The notes beneath the pieces were generated by a model. That model did not search any database and was not told the DNA's origin. It saw only the letters and a list, made by a program, of their open reading frames with translations. A stretch of 58,655 nucleotides of DNA, taken from the NCBI GenBank assembly GCA_016192525.1, contig JACPTZ010000064.1:1-58655 (forward strand). The letters run 5' to 3'. This DNA comes from Planctomycetota bacterium (GTDB lineage: Bacteria; Planctomycetota; MHYJ01; JACPTZ01). The position numbers were made by a program, and so were the translations under genes. Of this stretch, positions 36,762 to 44,056 are shown one piece after another; positions within the stretch are counted from its first letter, which is position 1; each line of letters opens with the position of its first letter.

Positions 36762-36890
36762 TCATCCCTTCGCTGCGCTCAGGGCAGGCTCTGAGCCTCG
36801 CCCGCAGGGCGAGGCGAAGGATCACCAGCCCTGAAGCCGAGATCCACTCAAGCTGGCGATCCTTCGCTTCGCTCAGGATGACCGCCAAAC
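36762..36890. repeat. Inverted repeat related to the 32072-32224 element
   Basis: The left arm has tcatcccttcgctgcg and gaaggatcaccagc; the right arm has gctggcgatccttcgc and gctcaggatgacc. A small inner stem (gcctcgccc, gcag, ggcgaggc) is also present. It lies upstream of ubiE and contains no ORF. Confidence 0.75.
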
Positions 36891-36917
36891 TGTGGCGCCT
36901 TTGAGCATCGCTTCCGC

Positions 36918-36946
36918 TTGTGGAGCACCGGCGACGAGGGTACGAT
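36918..36946 (+). promoter_or_regulatory. Possible promoter giving a leaderless ubiE transcript
   Basis: TTGTGG (36918-36923), 17 bases, TACGAT (36941-36946). The predicted transcription start falls at about 36953, which is the A of the ATG, and no ribosome site precedes that ATG. Confidence 0.4.
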
Positions 36947-36952
36947 TCCGGC

Positions 36953-37714
36953 ATGTCGACCGATGTGGAGGTCAGGGCCCGCGCCGCCAAGTCGCCCCGG
37001 GCGATCGCCGAGATGTTCGGCGACATCGCCCCCCGGTACGACCTCGCCAACAGCCTCCTCTCCGCAGGTCTGCACCACTCCTGGCGATGCGCGGCCGCCG
37101 CCGATCTGGTCGCCGCCTCCCGCCGCGCCGGCGAGGGGGCGCCGAGGCGATGGCTCGACGTGTGCGGCGGGACGGCCGACTTCGCCCTCGCCGATCTCCG
37201 CGCCGCCGGTCCCGGGGCCGGGGTGGTCTGCACCGACTTCTCCGCCCCGATGCTCCGGGTGGCGAAGGACAAGCTCCGCCGGCGCGATCCGGCGGGCCGG
37301 ATCGATCTCGCACAGGCCGACGCCCTCAGACTTCCGTTCCGCCCGGGCGCCCTCGACGCCCTCACGATCGCCTTCGGGATTAGAAACGTGGCCGACCCCC
37401 GGCGCGCCCTGGGCGAGTTCGCGCGCGTCCTCCGTCCCGGCGGCTGGTGCGGCGTCCTGGAATTCGGCCTCCCCGTCCTGCCGGCGGCCCGGGCGCTGTA
37501 CGGTCTCTACTTCAACCGCGTTCTTCCCCGCCTGGGCGGATCCATCGCCCGCGGGCGGCGCGGCAACGCCTACGCCTACTTCCGGGACTCGGTCCACACC
37601 TTCCCGTGCGGAGACGCCTTCGCGGAATTCATGCGCACCGCCGGATTCGGGCCGGTCTCGGCCACCCCTTTCCTGTTCGGGATCGTCTGGTGGTACCTCG
37701 GACGAAGGCGGTAG
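36953..37714 (+). CDS. ubiE: Demethylmenaquinone/ubiquinone C-methyltransferase
   Basis: 253 residues, the usual length for UbiE/MenG. It methylates demethylmenaquinone (or the ubiquinone precursor) with S-adenosylmethionine, the last step of menaquinone synthesis. Seen: MFGDIAPRYDLANSLLSAGL near the start, the SAM loop LDVCGGTADFAL, DFSAPML, QADALRLPF, and the UbiE signature FGIRNVADPRRAL with RVLRPGGW. Start 36953 is chosen over an ATG 33 bases upstream because the family begins near this point. No other quinone gene is present. In a bacterium of this type menaquinone is more likely than ubiquinone, so menG is an equal name. Confidence 0.93.
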   Translation: MSTDVEVRARAAKSPRAIAEMFGDIAPRYDLANSLLSAGLHHSWRCAAAADLVAASRRAGEGAPRRWLDVCGGTADFALADLRAAGPGAGVVCTDFSAPMLRVAKDKLRRRDPAGRIDLAQADALRLPFRPGALDALTIAFGIRNVADPRRALGEFARVLRPGGWCGVLEFGLPVLPAARALYGLYFNRVLPRLGGSIARGRRGNAYAYFRDSVHTFPCGDAFAEFMRTAGFGPVSATPFLFGIVWWYLGRRR

Positions 37715-37727
37715 CGGGAGGCCGGAC

Positions 37728-37756
37728 TGGACAGGCCGGGGACTCGGGGATATACT
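37728..37756 (+). promoter_or_regulatory. Strong sigma-70-type promoter
   Basis: TGGACA (37728-37733), 17 bases, TATACT (37751-37756): five of six bases match at each box. It is 24 bases before the ATG at 37781 and likely drives the HEAT/TPR gene and pabA. Confidence 0.7.
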
Positions 37757-37780
37757 GGGTGCCAGGAGTGGAGATCCGCC

Positions 37781-38998
37781 ATGCGACCCCGTACCCTCTT
37801 CATCGCGATCCTCCTGTCGGCGCTCGCGGTCGGCCAGGCCGGGGTCCGCGCGCAGGAAGCCGCGCCATCCCCGAAGCCGGCCCCGGTCGCTGAGGCCGGT
37901 CCGGACGATATCCAGCGCGCGATCGACGGTCTCTCCAGCCGCTTCTTTGAGGACCGCGCCGAGGCGCGCGAGCGGATCCGAATCCTGGGCGAACCGACCG
38001 TTCCCGCCCTCGTCTCGCTTCTGGGCGCTTCCCGGCCTGCGCTCCAGGTGGAAGCGGCCCGTCTCCTGGGCGACCTACGCTCGTCGGCCGGCATCGACCC
38101 GCTGGTGCGGCTCCTCTCGAGCGAGAACCTGGCCGTGAGCGGCGCCGCGGAATCCGCGCTGATCCGGATCGGCGAGGCCGCCCGACCCGCCCTGGAAGCC
38201 GAGAAGGCCCGCCATCCGGCCCTCGCGGACCGCCTGGACGCTGTTCTCGCCTTCCTCCAGCAGCGCCAGGTGGAGGCCCTCCTCAACGCCTGCATCACTG
38301 AGCAAGAGGGATGGGGCCACTACGAGGGCCAGTATGCCTCCCTGGCCGCGATGAAGCCGCCCCCGACGGCCGTCCTGCTCCGCCTGTTCCTCGGGGAGAA
38401 TCATGAATTCACCGACGTCACCGACGATGAAAACCGGCAGAGCATCATGCGTCTGCTGGCCGGCGAGGCACTCGGCGACCTCGGCGACCCGGCGGCCATC
38501 GAGCCGCTGACCCAATACCTGGAGCAGCTCAAGCGGGGCGGCCACCTCGTCCGGCACCTGGGTCGGGACACCGCCATTTTCTCCCTCTACAAACTCGGCG
38601 TCAAGGCGCCCGCGGAGTCGGAACGGGCGGCGCTCGAAGCGGCCCCCGGTCCGCAACGCGACTGGGGCCGTCTCGCGGAAATCTGCACCCGTCTGGGCGA
38701 CTACCCCGCCGCTCTCGCCGCTTACGAGGCCCGCCTTGCCCAGGTCAGCGAAGAGAACCTGCAGAAGATTGAATGCTACAACATGTCCTGCATCCTCTCG
38801 GTGATGGGGCGGAAGCAGGAATCCGTGGCCTTCCTCCGGAAAGCGGTCGATAAGGGATATCGCGACTGGGACTGGATGGAGCGGGACGGAGACCTGAGGA
38901 GCATCCGCAGCGAGGCGGAATACCAGGAGATCCTCCTGCAGGGGCGGAAGCAAGACGCCGCGGAGGAGGCGGGCGCGGAGGAGCCCCCGGGGCCGTAG
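37781..38998 (+). CDS. Secreted HEAT/TPR-repeat protein
   Basis: 405 residues. A signal peptide (about 1-24, ending VRAQE) is followed by a short Ala/Pro-rich link and HEAT-like helices: TVPALVSLLGASRPALQVEA, LGDLRSSAGIDPLVRLL, then GEALGDLGDPAAIEPLTQYL. From about 285 the C-terminal third has TPR-like helices ending in the WDWMERDGDLRSIRSEAEY type motif seen in TPR proteins of the periplasm. It should act as a periplasmic scaffold; no catalytic motif is seen. GGAG lies 7 bases before the ATG, behind a good promoter. pabA begins 14 bases after its stop. Confidence 0.85.
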   Translation: MRPRTLFIAILLSALAVGQAGVRAQEAAPSPKPAPVAEAGPDDIQRAIDGLSSRFFEDRAEARERIRILGEPTVPALVSLLGASRPALQVEAARLLGDLRSSAGIDPLVRLLSSENLAVSGAAESALIRIGEAARPALEAEKARHPALADRLDAVLAFLQQRQVEALLNACITEQEGWGHYEGQYASLAAMKPPPTAVLLRLFLGENHEFTDVTDDENRQSIMRLLAGEALGDLGDPAAIEPLTQYLEQLKRGGHLVRHLGRDTAIFSLYKLGVKAPAESERAALEAAPGPQRDWGRLAEICTRLGDYPAALAAYEARLAQVSEENLQKIECYNMSCILSVMGRKQESVAFLRKAVDKGYRDWDWMERDGDLRSIRSEAEYQEILLQGRKQDAAEEAGAEEPPGP

Positions 38999-39012
38999 GC
39001 CGGGCTGAACGC

Positions 39013-39585
39013 ATGGTCCTGATCATCGACAACTACGATTCGTTCACGTACAATCTGGTGCAGCTCATCGGGGCGCTGGGGTTCGTCCCGAAGGTGGTGA
39101 GGAATGACCGGTCGAGCGGGGACCGCATCGCCGCCCAGCGTCCGAGCCACCTGATCGTCTCGCCCGGGCCGTGCACCCCGTCCGAAGCGGGGATCTCGGT
39201 GGAAGTGATCCGCTCGTTCGCCGGGAAGATCCCGATCCTGGGTGTTTGCCTGGGGCACCAGTGCATCGGCGTGGCCTTCGGAGGCCGGGTGACCCGGGCC
39301 GCGAGACTGATGCACGGGAAGACGTCGGTGATCTCTCATGACGGCCAGGGGTGTTTCTCGGGTCTGCCCGATCCGTTCACGGCGGCCCGGTATCACTCGC
39401 TCGTCGTCGAGGAGGCGGCGCTTCCCCCCTCGCTCGAGGTGACGGCCCGCAGCGAGTTCGGAGAACTGATGGGGCTCCGGCACCGCGACTTCCCGGTGGA
39501 GGGCGTCCAGTTCCACCCGGAGTCGTTCCTGACGGAGGGCGGGGCGAAGCTGATCGGCAATTTCCTGAAAGTGAAGGCGGCCTGA
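39013..39585 (+). CDS. pabA: Aminodeoxychorismate/anthranilate synthase glutamine amidotransferase subunit
   Basis: 190 residues, full length for the class I glutamine amidotransferase subunit PabA/TrpG. It supplies ammonia from glutamine to chorismate for folate (PabA) or tryptophan (TrpG) synthesis. Seen: the start MVLIIDNYDSFTYNLVQ, oxyanion SPGPCTP, nucleophile loop GVCLGHQCIG (Cys near 79), and the His/Glu pair VQFHPESF. No PabB/TrpE partner gene is nearby, so the name cannot be fixed; such subunits often serve both. It lies 14 bases after the HEAT/TPR gene and is probably read from the same promoter. Confidence 0.95.
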   Translation: MVLIIDNYDSFTYNLVQLIGALGFVPKVVRNDRSSGDRIAAQRPSHLIVSPGPCTPSEAGISVEVIRSFAGKIPILGVCLGHQCIGVAFGGRVTRAARLMHGKTSVISHDGQGCFSGLPDPFTAARYHSLVVEEAALPPSLEVTARSEFGELMGLRHRDFPVEGVQFHPESFLTEGGAKLIGNFLKVKAA

Positions 39586-39632
39586 CGGCAGGCCGATTCC
39601 CGGAAGCGACGGAGCGAAAGGAGCGATCCGAC

Positions 39633-40316
39633 ATGCGAACGACGACGACGGCGGGGGGGGTCGGGGGACTGGTCCTGTGCATCGCAGTGTCCGGCTGCTG
39701 TCTGGGACTTCATCCGCCGCGGGTGAGGGTGGACCGCGCGGGGCCGGAGGTCCGGCTGGCGGACTACTGGGGTGGACATGTACCCGACGAATTCGCGCCG
39801 TATCTCGCCCGGGTGAAGCCGGCGCTCGACAAGAACCCGCTCCCCGCGGAGGAGGCGTACAGCGTCGTCGAGGTCGAGCGGACGGCGACGCATACGGTGC
39901 ACGTCGCCCAGGTCCGCGGGACACTTCCGGAGCGGGTGCACCTCAAGCACCACGAGACGGTCTGCATTCTGCGCGGCGGCGGACAGGTGAAGACCGCCTG
40001 GCTGTGGAACCGCGAGACCCCCCGCGCCGTCTACGACGTCCATCCGGGCCAGCGCGTCGTCTTCCGCCCCGGACAGATTCACGGTTTCACGAACACCTCC
40101 GCCGAGCCGACGGTGGCGATCCTCATCTTTTCCCCGCCGGCCGCCCCCGGCGACGACGCGCCCATGCTGATCGGGCCGCGGCCTGAGCCCAGGAGCGCCC
40201 CCGCCAGGCCGGGGAAGGGGAAGGCGGCCGATCCGGCCAAGACGGCGGCCGCGACCCCCGGGGCCGCGCCGACGAAGAACGCCCCGGCGGAGTCGACGCC
40301 CAAGGCCGGGAAGTAA
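39633..40316 (+). CDS. Lipoprotein with cupin domain
   Basis: 227 residues. The signal peptide ends AVSGC, a good lipobox (Cys near 22), then a cysteine directly after. A single cupin domain follows: VHLKHHETVCILRGGGQVKT holds the first motif (H, H, E, G) and VHPGQRVVFRPGQIHGFTN the second (PG...P...H...N). The His/Glu set would bind one metal. The last 60 residues are Ala/Pro/Lys-rich and disordered. It is lipid-anchored outside the cytoplasm. Start 39633 has AAGGAG about 9 bases upstream. Its substrate is unknown. It follows pabA on the same strand by 47 bases. Confidence 0.85.
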   Translation: MRTTTTAGGVGGLVLCIAVSGCCLGLHPPRVRVDRAGPEVRLADYWGGHVPDEFAPYLARVKPALDKNPLPAEEAYSVVEVERTATHTVHVAQVRGTLPERVHLKHHETVCILRGGGQVKTAWLWNRETPRAVYDVHPGQRVVFRPGQIHGFTNTSAEPTVAILIFSPPAAPGDDAPMLIGPRPEPRSAPARPGKGKAADPAKTAAATPGAAPTKNAPAESTPKAGK

Positions 40317-40352
40317 GGTACGTACGAAGGCCCCTACCAGCGCGGACGGCCG

Positions 40353-42047
40353 ATGAAGCGCCCGGGCGAGCTCGTCCGCTGGCTCGGCCGTCTCTGGCCC
40401 TACGCCCGCCCCTGGCGGCGAAGCCTGGCGGCCGCCGCCGTCGCCACGGCGATCGGGGCGGCTGTCCCGCTCGCCATCCCCTATCTGCTCGGGGTGATCT
40501 TCGACCAGGTGATCCTCCAGGAGCATACCGGCGAGGAGTGGCGCCTCGCCGGGCTCTTCTCCGGGGCCGCCCTCCTGCTCACCCTCGAGGCGGTTTCGGC
40601 GGTGGCCGAGTACGTCCGGTCGCAAAGTTCCCGAATCCTCGGGGCGCGGCTCGGACACTCTCTCCGCGTCGAACTCTACGGTCGGATCCTCCGCCTGGAC
40701 CGGGCCACGCGCGAATCGGTGGCCGAAGGACAGTTCCTGTCGCGGCTCCAGGAAGACACCGCCACGGTGGAACAGGTGTTCTATCTCGGGCTGAGCGCGC
40801 TCGTCCTCGCCCCGTTCACCTTCGCCGGAATGGCCGCCATTCTCTTCTGGCTCGACTGGCGGATGGCGGTCGTCGCCTGCCTCCCCCTCCCGCTCCTCGG
40901 CATCGTCACGGGGGTGATGGTATGGACGCTCCGCCGGAAAACCCCGGTGGCCAAGGACCGCGCCGCGGAACTCCTCGCCCTCGCTACGGAACGGCTGGGG
41001 GCCATCACGCTCATCCAGCTCCACGCCCGCGAACCGGAGGAGGCGCTCCGCTTTCGTGAGGCCGGCGAGGCCGCCTGCCGCGCCCGGCTCGACCAGGAAC
41101 GGATCACGGCCCTCGGCCTGCCGCTCCTCAGCTTCATCGCCTTCGCCGGGATCGTGGCCGTCATCGCCTTCGGAGGACACGCCGCCATCGAGGGGGGCGG
41201 GGTCTCGCCGGGGACGCTCATCGCCTTCGTCGCCTACCTCGCCTGGTTCTACGCCCCGCTCGCGGAGATCAGCCGGGCGAACTTTTACCTGCAGAACGCG
41301 GCCATCGCCTGCGAGCGGATCTTCACCTGGGTCGACCGATCCCCCACGATCGCCGATCCGCCGGACGCCGCGCCGATCGGGACCCCGGCGGGCCGGGTCA
41401 CCCTCGACGAAGTCTCGTTCCGATATCCGGAGGCGGGCGCCCCCGCCCTCGACCGGGTCACCCTGCGGATCGAGCCCGGAGAGCGGGTGGCGATCCTCGG
41501 ACCGAGCGGGTCGGGAAAGTCGACCCTCCTCCGCCTCCTCGTCCGGCTGGACGATCCGGCGTCGGGGATCGTCCGACTGGACGGTCGCGACCTGAGGACG
41601 CTGCGCCTGGCCGACCTGCGGCGGACCGTCGCGCTCGTGCCGCAGGAGGATGTCTGCCTGAACGAAACGCTGGCCGCGAACATCGCCCTGGGCGTGCCGA
41701 CCGCCGCTCCCGCGGAGGTGGCGTGGGCCGCCGGGCTGGCCGGGGTCGATCTCGTCGCCTCGCGGCATCCGGACGGATTGAACGCGGTGGTCGGGGAGCG
41801 CGGCGTCCGGCTCTCCGGCGGGGAACGCCAGCGGGTGGGCCTGGCCCGAGCGGCGCTCCGCCGGCCGGCGGTGCTGCTCCTCGACGAGCCGACCTCGGCG
41901 CTGGACGTCGCCTCGGAGCAGGCCATCCTCCAGGCCCTCTTCGCGGCGCTGCAGGGAACCACGATCGTGGTGGTGAGCCATCGACCGACGGTGCAGTCGC
42001 TCGTCGGCCGGGTGGTCCGGATGGAGGGGGGGAGACTGGGAGATTGA
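40353..42047 (+). CDS. ABC exporter, fused membrane and ATPase domains
   Basis: 564 residues, the standard half-transporter length. Six membrane helices fill about 20-310; the ATPase follows: FRYPEAGAPALDRVTL, Walker A LGPSGSGKSTL near 387-397, Q-loop LVPQEDVCLNET, signature RLSGGERQRVGLARA, Walker B LLLDEPTSALD and switch His SHRPT. It works as a dimer and is of the MsbA/lipid or peptide exporter type; the substrate is not visible. No ribosome site precedes the ATG at 40353, 36 bases after the cupin gene. Its stop overlaps a possible promoter for mazE. Confidence 0.95.
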   Translation: MKRPGELVRWLGRLWPYARPWRRSLAAAAVATAIGAAVPLAIPYLLGVIFDQVILQEHTGEEWRLAGLFSGAALLLTLEAVSAVAEYVRSQSSRILGARLGHSLRVELYGRILRLDRATRESVAEGQFLSRLQEDTATVEQVFYLGLSALVLAPFTFAGMAAILFWLDWRMAVVACLPLPLLGIVTGVMVWTLRRKTPVAKDRAAELLALATERLGAITLIQLHAREPEEALRFREAGEAACRARLDQERITALGLPLLSFIAFAGIVAVIAFGGHAAIEGGGVSPGTLIAFVAYLAWFYAPLAEISRANFYLQNAAIACERIFTWVDRSPTIADPPDAAPIGTPAGRVTLDEVSFRYPEAGAPALDRVTLRIEPGERVAILGPSGSGKSTLLRLLVRLDDPASGIVRLDGRDLRTLRLADLRRTVALVPQEDVCLNETLAANIALGVPTAAPAEVAWAAGLAGVDLVASRHPDGLNAVVGERGVRLSGGERQRVGLARAALRRPAVLLLDEPTSALDVASEQAILQALFAALQGTTIVVVSHRPTVQSLVGRVVRMEGGRLGD

Positions 42048-42073
42048 CAATCCCCCCAGGAGGATGGTAGTCA
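42044..42073 (+). promoter_or_regulatory. Possible promoter of the mazEF unit
   Basis: TTGACA at 42044-42049 overlaps the ABC exporter stop codon; TAGTCA follows after 18 bases. The -10 is weak, but toxin-antitoxin pairs usually have their own promoter, and the mazE start is 27 bases on. Confidence 0.35.
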
Positions 42074-42099
42074 TCAAGTAATTACGCGGGGAGATGTTG

Positions 42100-42360
42100 A
42101 TGATGAAAGCGAATCTCGTCCGGGTGGGCAATTCGAGGGGAATCCGGATTCCCAAGACTATTCTGGATCAATGCGGCCTTGAAGGAACCGTTGAACTCCA
42201 GGTCCGGCGGAACGGCCTGCTCATCCGCGCCGTGAGGCGAAAACCACGCTCGGGCTGGGCAGAGGCCTTCCGCAAGATGACCCGACGGGGAGACGACGCC
42301 CTGCTGGACAAGGACTCGTGGCCGGAGACGCGCTGGGCCCGCGAGGAGTGGAAATGGTAG
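42100..42360 (+). CDS. mazE: MazE/AbrB-type antitoxin
   Basis: 86 residues. The N-terminal half is the SpoVT/AbrB swapped-hairpin DNA-binding fold of MazE antitoxins: LVRVGNSRGIRIPKTILDQC, then GTVELQVRRNGLLIRAV. The C-terminal half (WAEAFRKMTRRGDDALLD, WPETRWAREEWKW) is the Trp/acidic tail that blocks the toxin. MazE dimers also repress their own operon. Start 42100 is chosen since GGGGAG lies 6 bases before it; the ATG at 42094 leaves no spacer. Its stop overlaps the toxin ATG (42354), the usual coupling, but the toxin frame is broken. Confidence 0.88.
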   Translation: MMKANLVRVGNSRGIRIPKTILDQCGLEGTVELQVRRNGLLIRAVRRKPRSGWAEAFRKMTRRGDDALLDKDSWPETRWAREEWKW

Positions 42361-42676
42361 TGTCCCGGGGGAGGTCTACCTCGTCCGGCTCGACCCCACG
42401 GAGGGACGCGAGATCCGGAAGACCCGTCCGTGCGTCGTCGTGTCCCCGGACGAATTGAACCTGCACATCGGCACGGTGATCGTGGCCCCGCTCACCACCG
42501 GCGGACAGGACTATCCCACGCGCATTCCGGTGCGTTTTTCGGGGAAGCGCGGACAGGTGGTGCTTGATCAGCTTCGCACCGTAGACAAGGCGCGGCTGGT
42601 ACGACGTCTGGGGATGTTGGACCCGTTCACGGGGAGGAGCGTACACCGCGTCCTGACGGAGATGTTCGCACCATGA
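42354..42676 (+). pseudogene. mazF: MazF/PemK-type toxin, frameshifted near its start
   Basis: From about 42368 the frame that ends at 42676 encodes a good MazF/PemK toxin: GEVYLVRLDPTEGREIRKTR, PCVVVSPDELN, VIVAPLTTGG, and a C-terminus of the usual length (about 107 residues in all). These are the sequence-specific mRNA interferases. The natural ATG at 42354, overlapping the mazE stop, is in another frame. One extra G in the G-run 42367-42371 would give MVVSRGEVYLVRLDPTEG, the exact family start, so a single base appears lost. No ATG, GTG or TTG in the toxin frame lies near; the first is GTG 42440, which would remove the active N-terminus. Confidence 0.85.
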
Positions 42677-43962
42677 GAATCGCAGGTCCGAATCCCGGAT
42701 TCCTGTTCGCGCTCCTGCTGACCCTCCCCCCCTTCTCCCCCGCCGACGAGCCCGCCTCCCCGCCGCGGGGAACGCCCCTCGAGGCGGCCGCCCGGGCCGT
42801 GGCCGATCACATCTCGGCGAAGCCCAAGGGGTTCGCGGAGCTCTTCGATTCCGCCTTCCTCGCCGCCGTCCCGCCGGATCGCCTCCGGGACATCTTCAGG
42901 CAGCTCCACGAACAGGGAGGCCGCGTCGTCGCCGTGACCCTGACGTCGCGCGAGTCGGACACGCAGGGCCGGTTTGCGTTTGAGTACGAGAAGAAACTCC
43001 GCTCCACGGTCACTCTCACCGTCGCGCCGACGGAACCGCACCTCATTGTGGGGCTCTTCTTCGGTCCTCCCGTTCCGGCCTACGATACGTTCGAGAGTCT
43101 GGTCGAGGAGATGAAGACGCTCTCCGGCCGGGTCTCGTTCCGGACGGAGCGGCTGGGAGAAGAGGGGAGGAGTCTCGCGGAGCTGAACCCGGACGAAGTG
43201 CTGGCGATCGGCTCGACGTTCAAGATCTACATTCTCGGGGCGCTCATCGAGGACCGGCAGGCCTGGGAGGCGGTGATCCGGCTCGACGCCGATCTGATGT
43301 CGCTCCCCTCCGGCACGCTTCAGAGCTGGCCAGCCGGGTCGCCGGTCACGATCCACACCCTGGCGGCCCAGATGATCTCGCTGAGCGACAACACGGCCAC
43401 CGACCACCTCCTCCACCACTCGGGGCGGGAACGGGTGGAGCGGATCATGAAGGAGATGGGAAACCTCCATGCCGGGCGGTCGACCCCGTTCCTCTCCACC
43501 CTCGAGATGTTCAAGTTGAAGAGCGACGAGTCGCTCCGGACGAACTATCTCGCCGCCGACGTGGCCGGGAAGCGCGACCTGCTGGCGGGGGCCGTGAAGG
43601 CGAGGCCCCGGTCCGCCGTGGGGGCGATCACTTCTCCACGGGCGATCGACACCCTCGAATGGTTCGCCTCGGCCGCCGAGCTCTGCCGCGCGATGGACTG
43701 GCTCCGCCGGAAGAACGACCCCGCCGCCCTGTCGATCCTCGCCATCAATCCCGGACTGGATGTCCCCGCCGAGCGTTTCTCCTACACCGGCTTCAAGGGA
43801 GGGTCGGAACCCGGGGTTCTGAATCTGACTTTTCTGATTCAGTCGAACAACGGGGAGTGGTTCGCCGTATCGGGGGGGTGGAACGACCCGGAGCGGTCCC
43901 TGGACGAGGCCCGATTCGCGGGGCTGATCCAGGGGGCTATTGATCTTATCGGACGGCGGTGA
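42673..43962 (+). CDS. Secreted class A beta-lactamase-like serine hydrolase
   Basis: 429 residues. A signal peptide (about 1-24) is followed by an unrelated N-terminal domain (about 35-150), then a beta-lactamase/transpeptidase fold. The three motifs are present: SxxK as STFK in IGSTFKIYILG, SDN in ISLSDNTATDHLL, and KGG (KTG place) in TGFKGGSEPG. Such proteins may be beta-lactamases, esterases or inactive relatives; the Glu of the class A omega loop is not evident to me, so drug hydrolysis is not claimed. The ATG overlaps the mazF stop as ATGA. A promoter for the next gene follows its stop. Confidence 0.87.
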   Translation: MRIAGPNPGFLFALLLTLPPFSPADEPASPPRGTPLEAAARAVADHISAKPKGFAELFDSAFLAAVPPDRLRDIFRQLHEQGGRVVAVTLTSRESDTQGRFAFEYEKKLRSTVTLTVAPTEPHLIVGLFFGPPVPAYDTFESLVEEMKTLSGRVSFRTERLGEEGRSLAELNPDEVLAIGSTFKIYILGALIEDRQAWEAVIRLDADLMSLPSGTLQSWPAGSPVTIHTLAAQMISLSDNTATDHLLHHSGRERVERIMKEMGNLHAGRSTPFLSTLEMFKLKSDESLRTNYLAADVAGKRDLLAGAVKARPRSAVGAITSPRAIDTLEWFASAAELCRAMDWLRRKNDPAALSILAINPGLDVPAERFSYTGFKGGSEPGVLNLTFLIQSNNGEWFAVSGGWNDPERSLDEARFAGLIQGAIDLIGRR

Positions 43963-43988
43963 TTTTCCGCGCCCTTCCGAATTTTCGC

Positions 43989-44017
43989 TTGACCCCCTGC
44001 CGCAGCGGGCGTATCTT
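43989..44017 (+). promoter_or_regulatory. Promoter of pilB-pilC
   Basis: TTGACC (43989-43994), 17 bases, TATCTT (44012-44017), 39 bases before the pilB ATG. Both boxes match the sigma-70 consensus well. Confidence 0.6.
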
Positions 44018-44056
44018 CGATTTGCTGGGGATGGGGCCTCGGACCCGAGGTCCAGC

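Noticed and set aside
42673-43962. Calling the serine hydrolase an antibiotic-resistance beta-lactamase
   Set aside because: STFK, SDN and KGG are present, but I cannot identify the omega-loop Glu, and an extra N-terminal domain is present.
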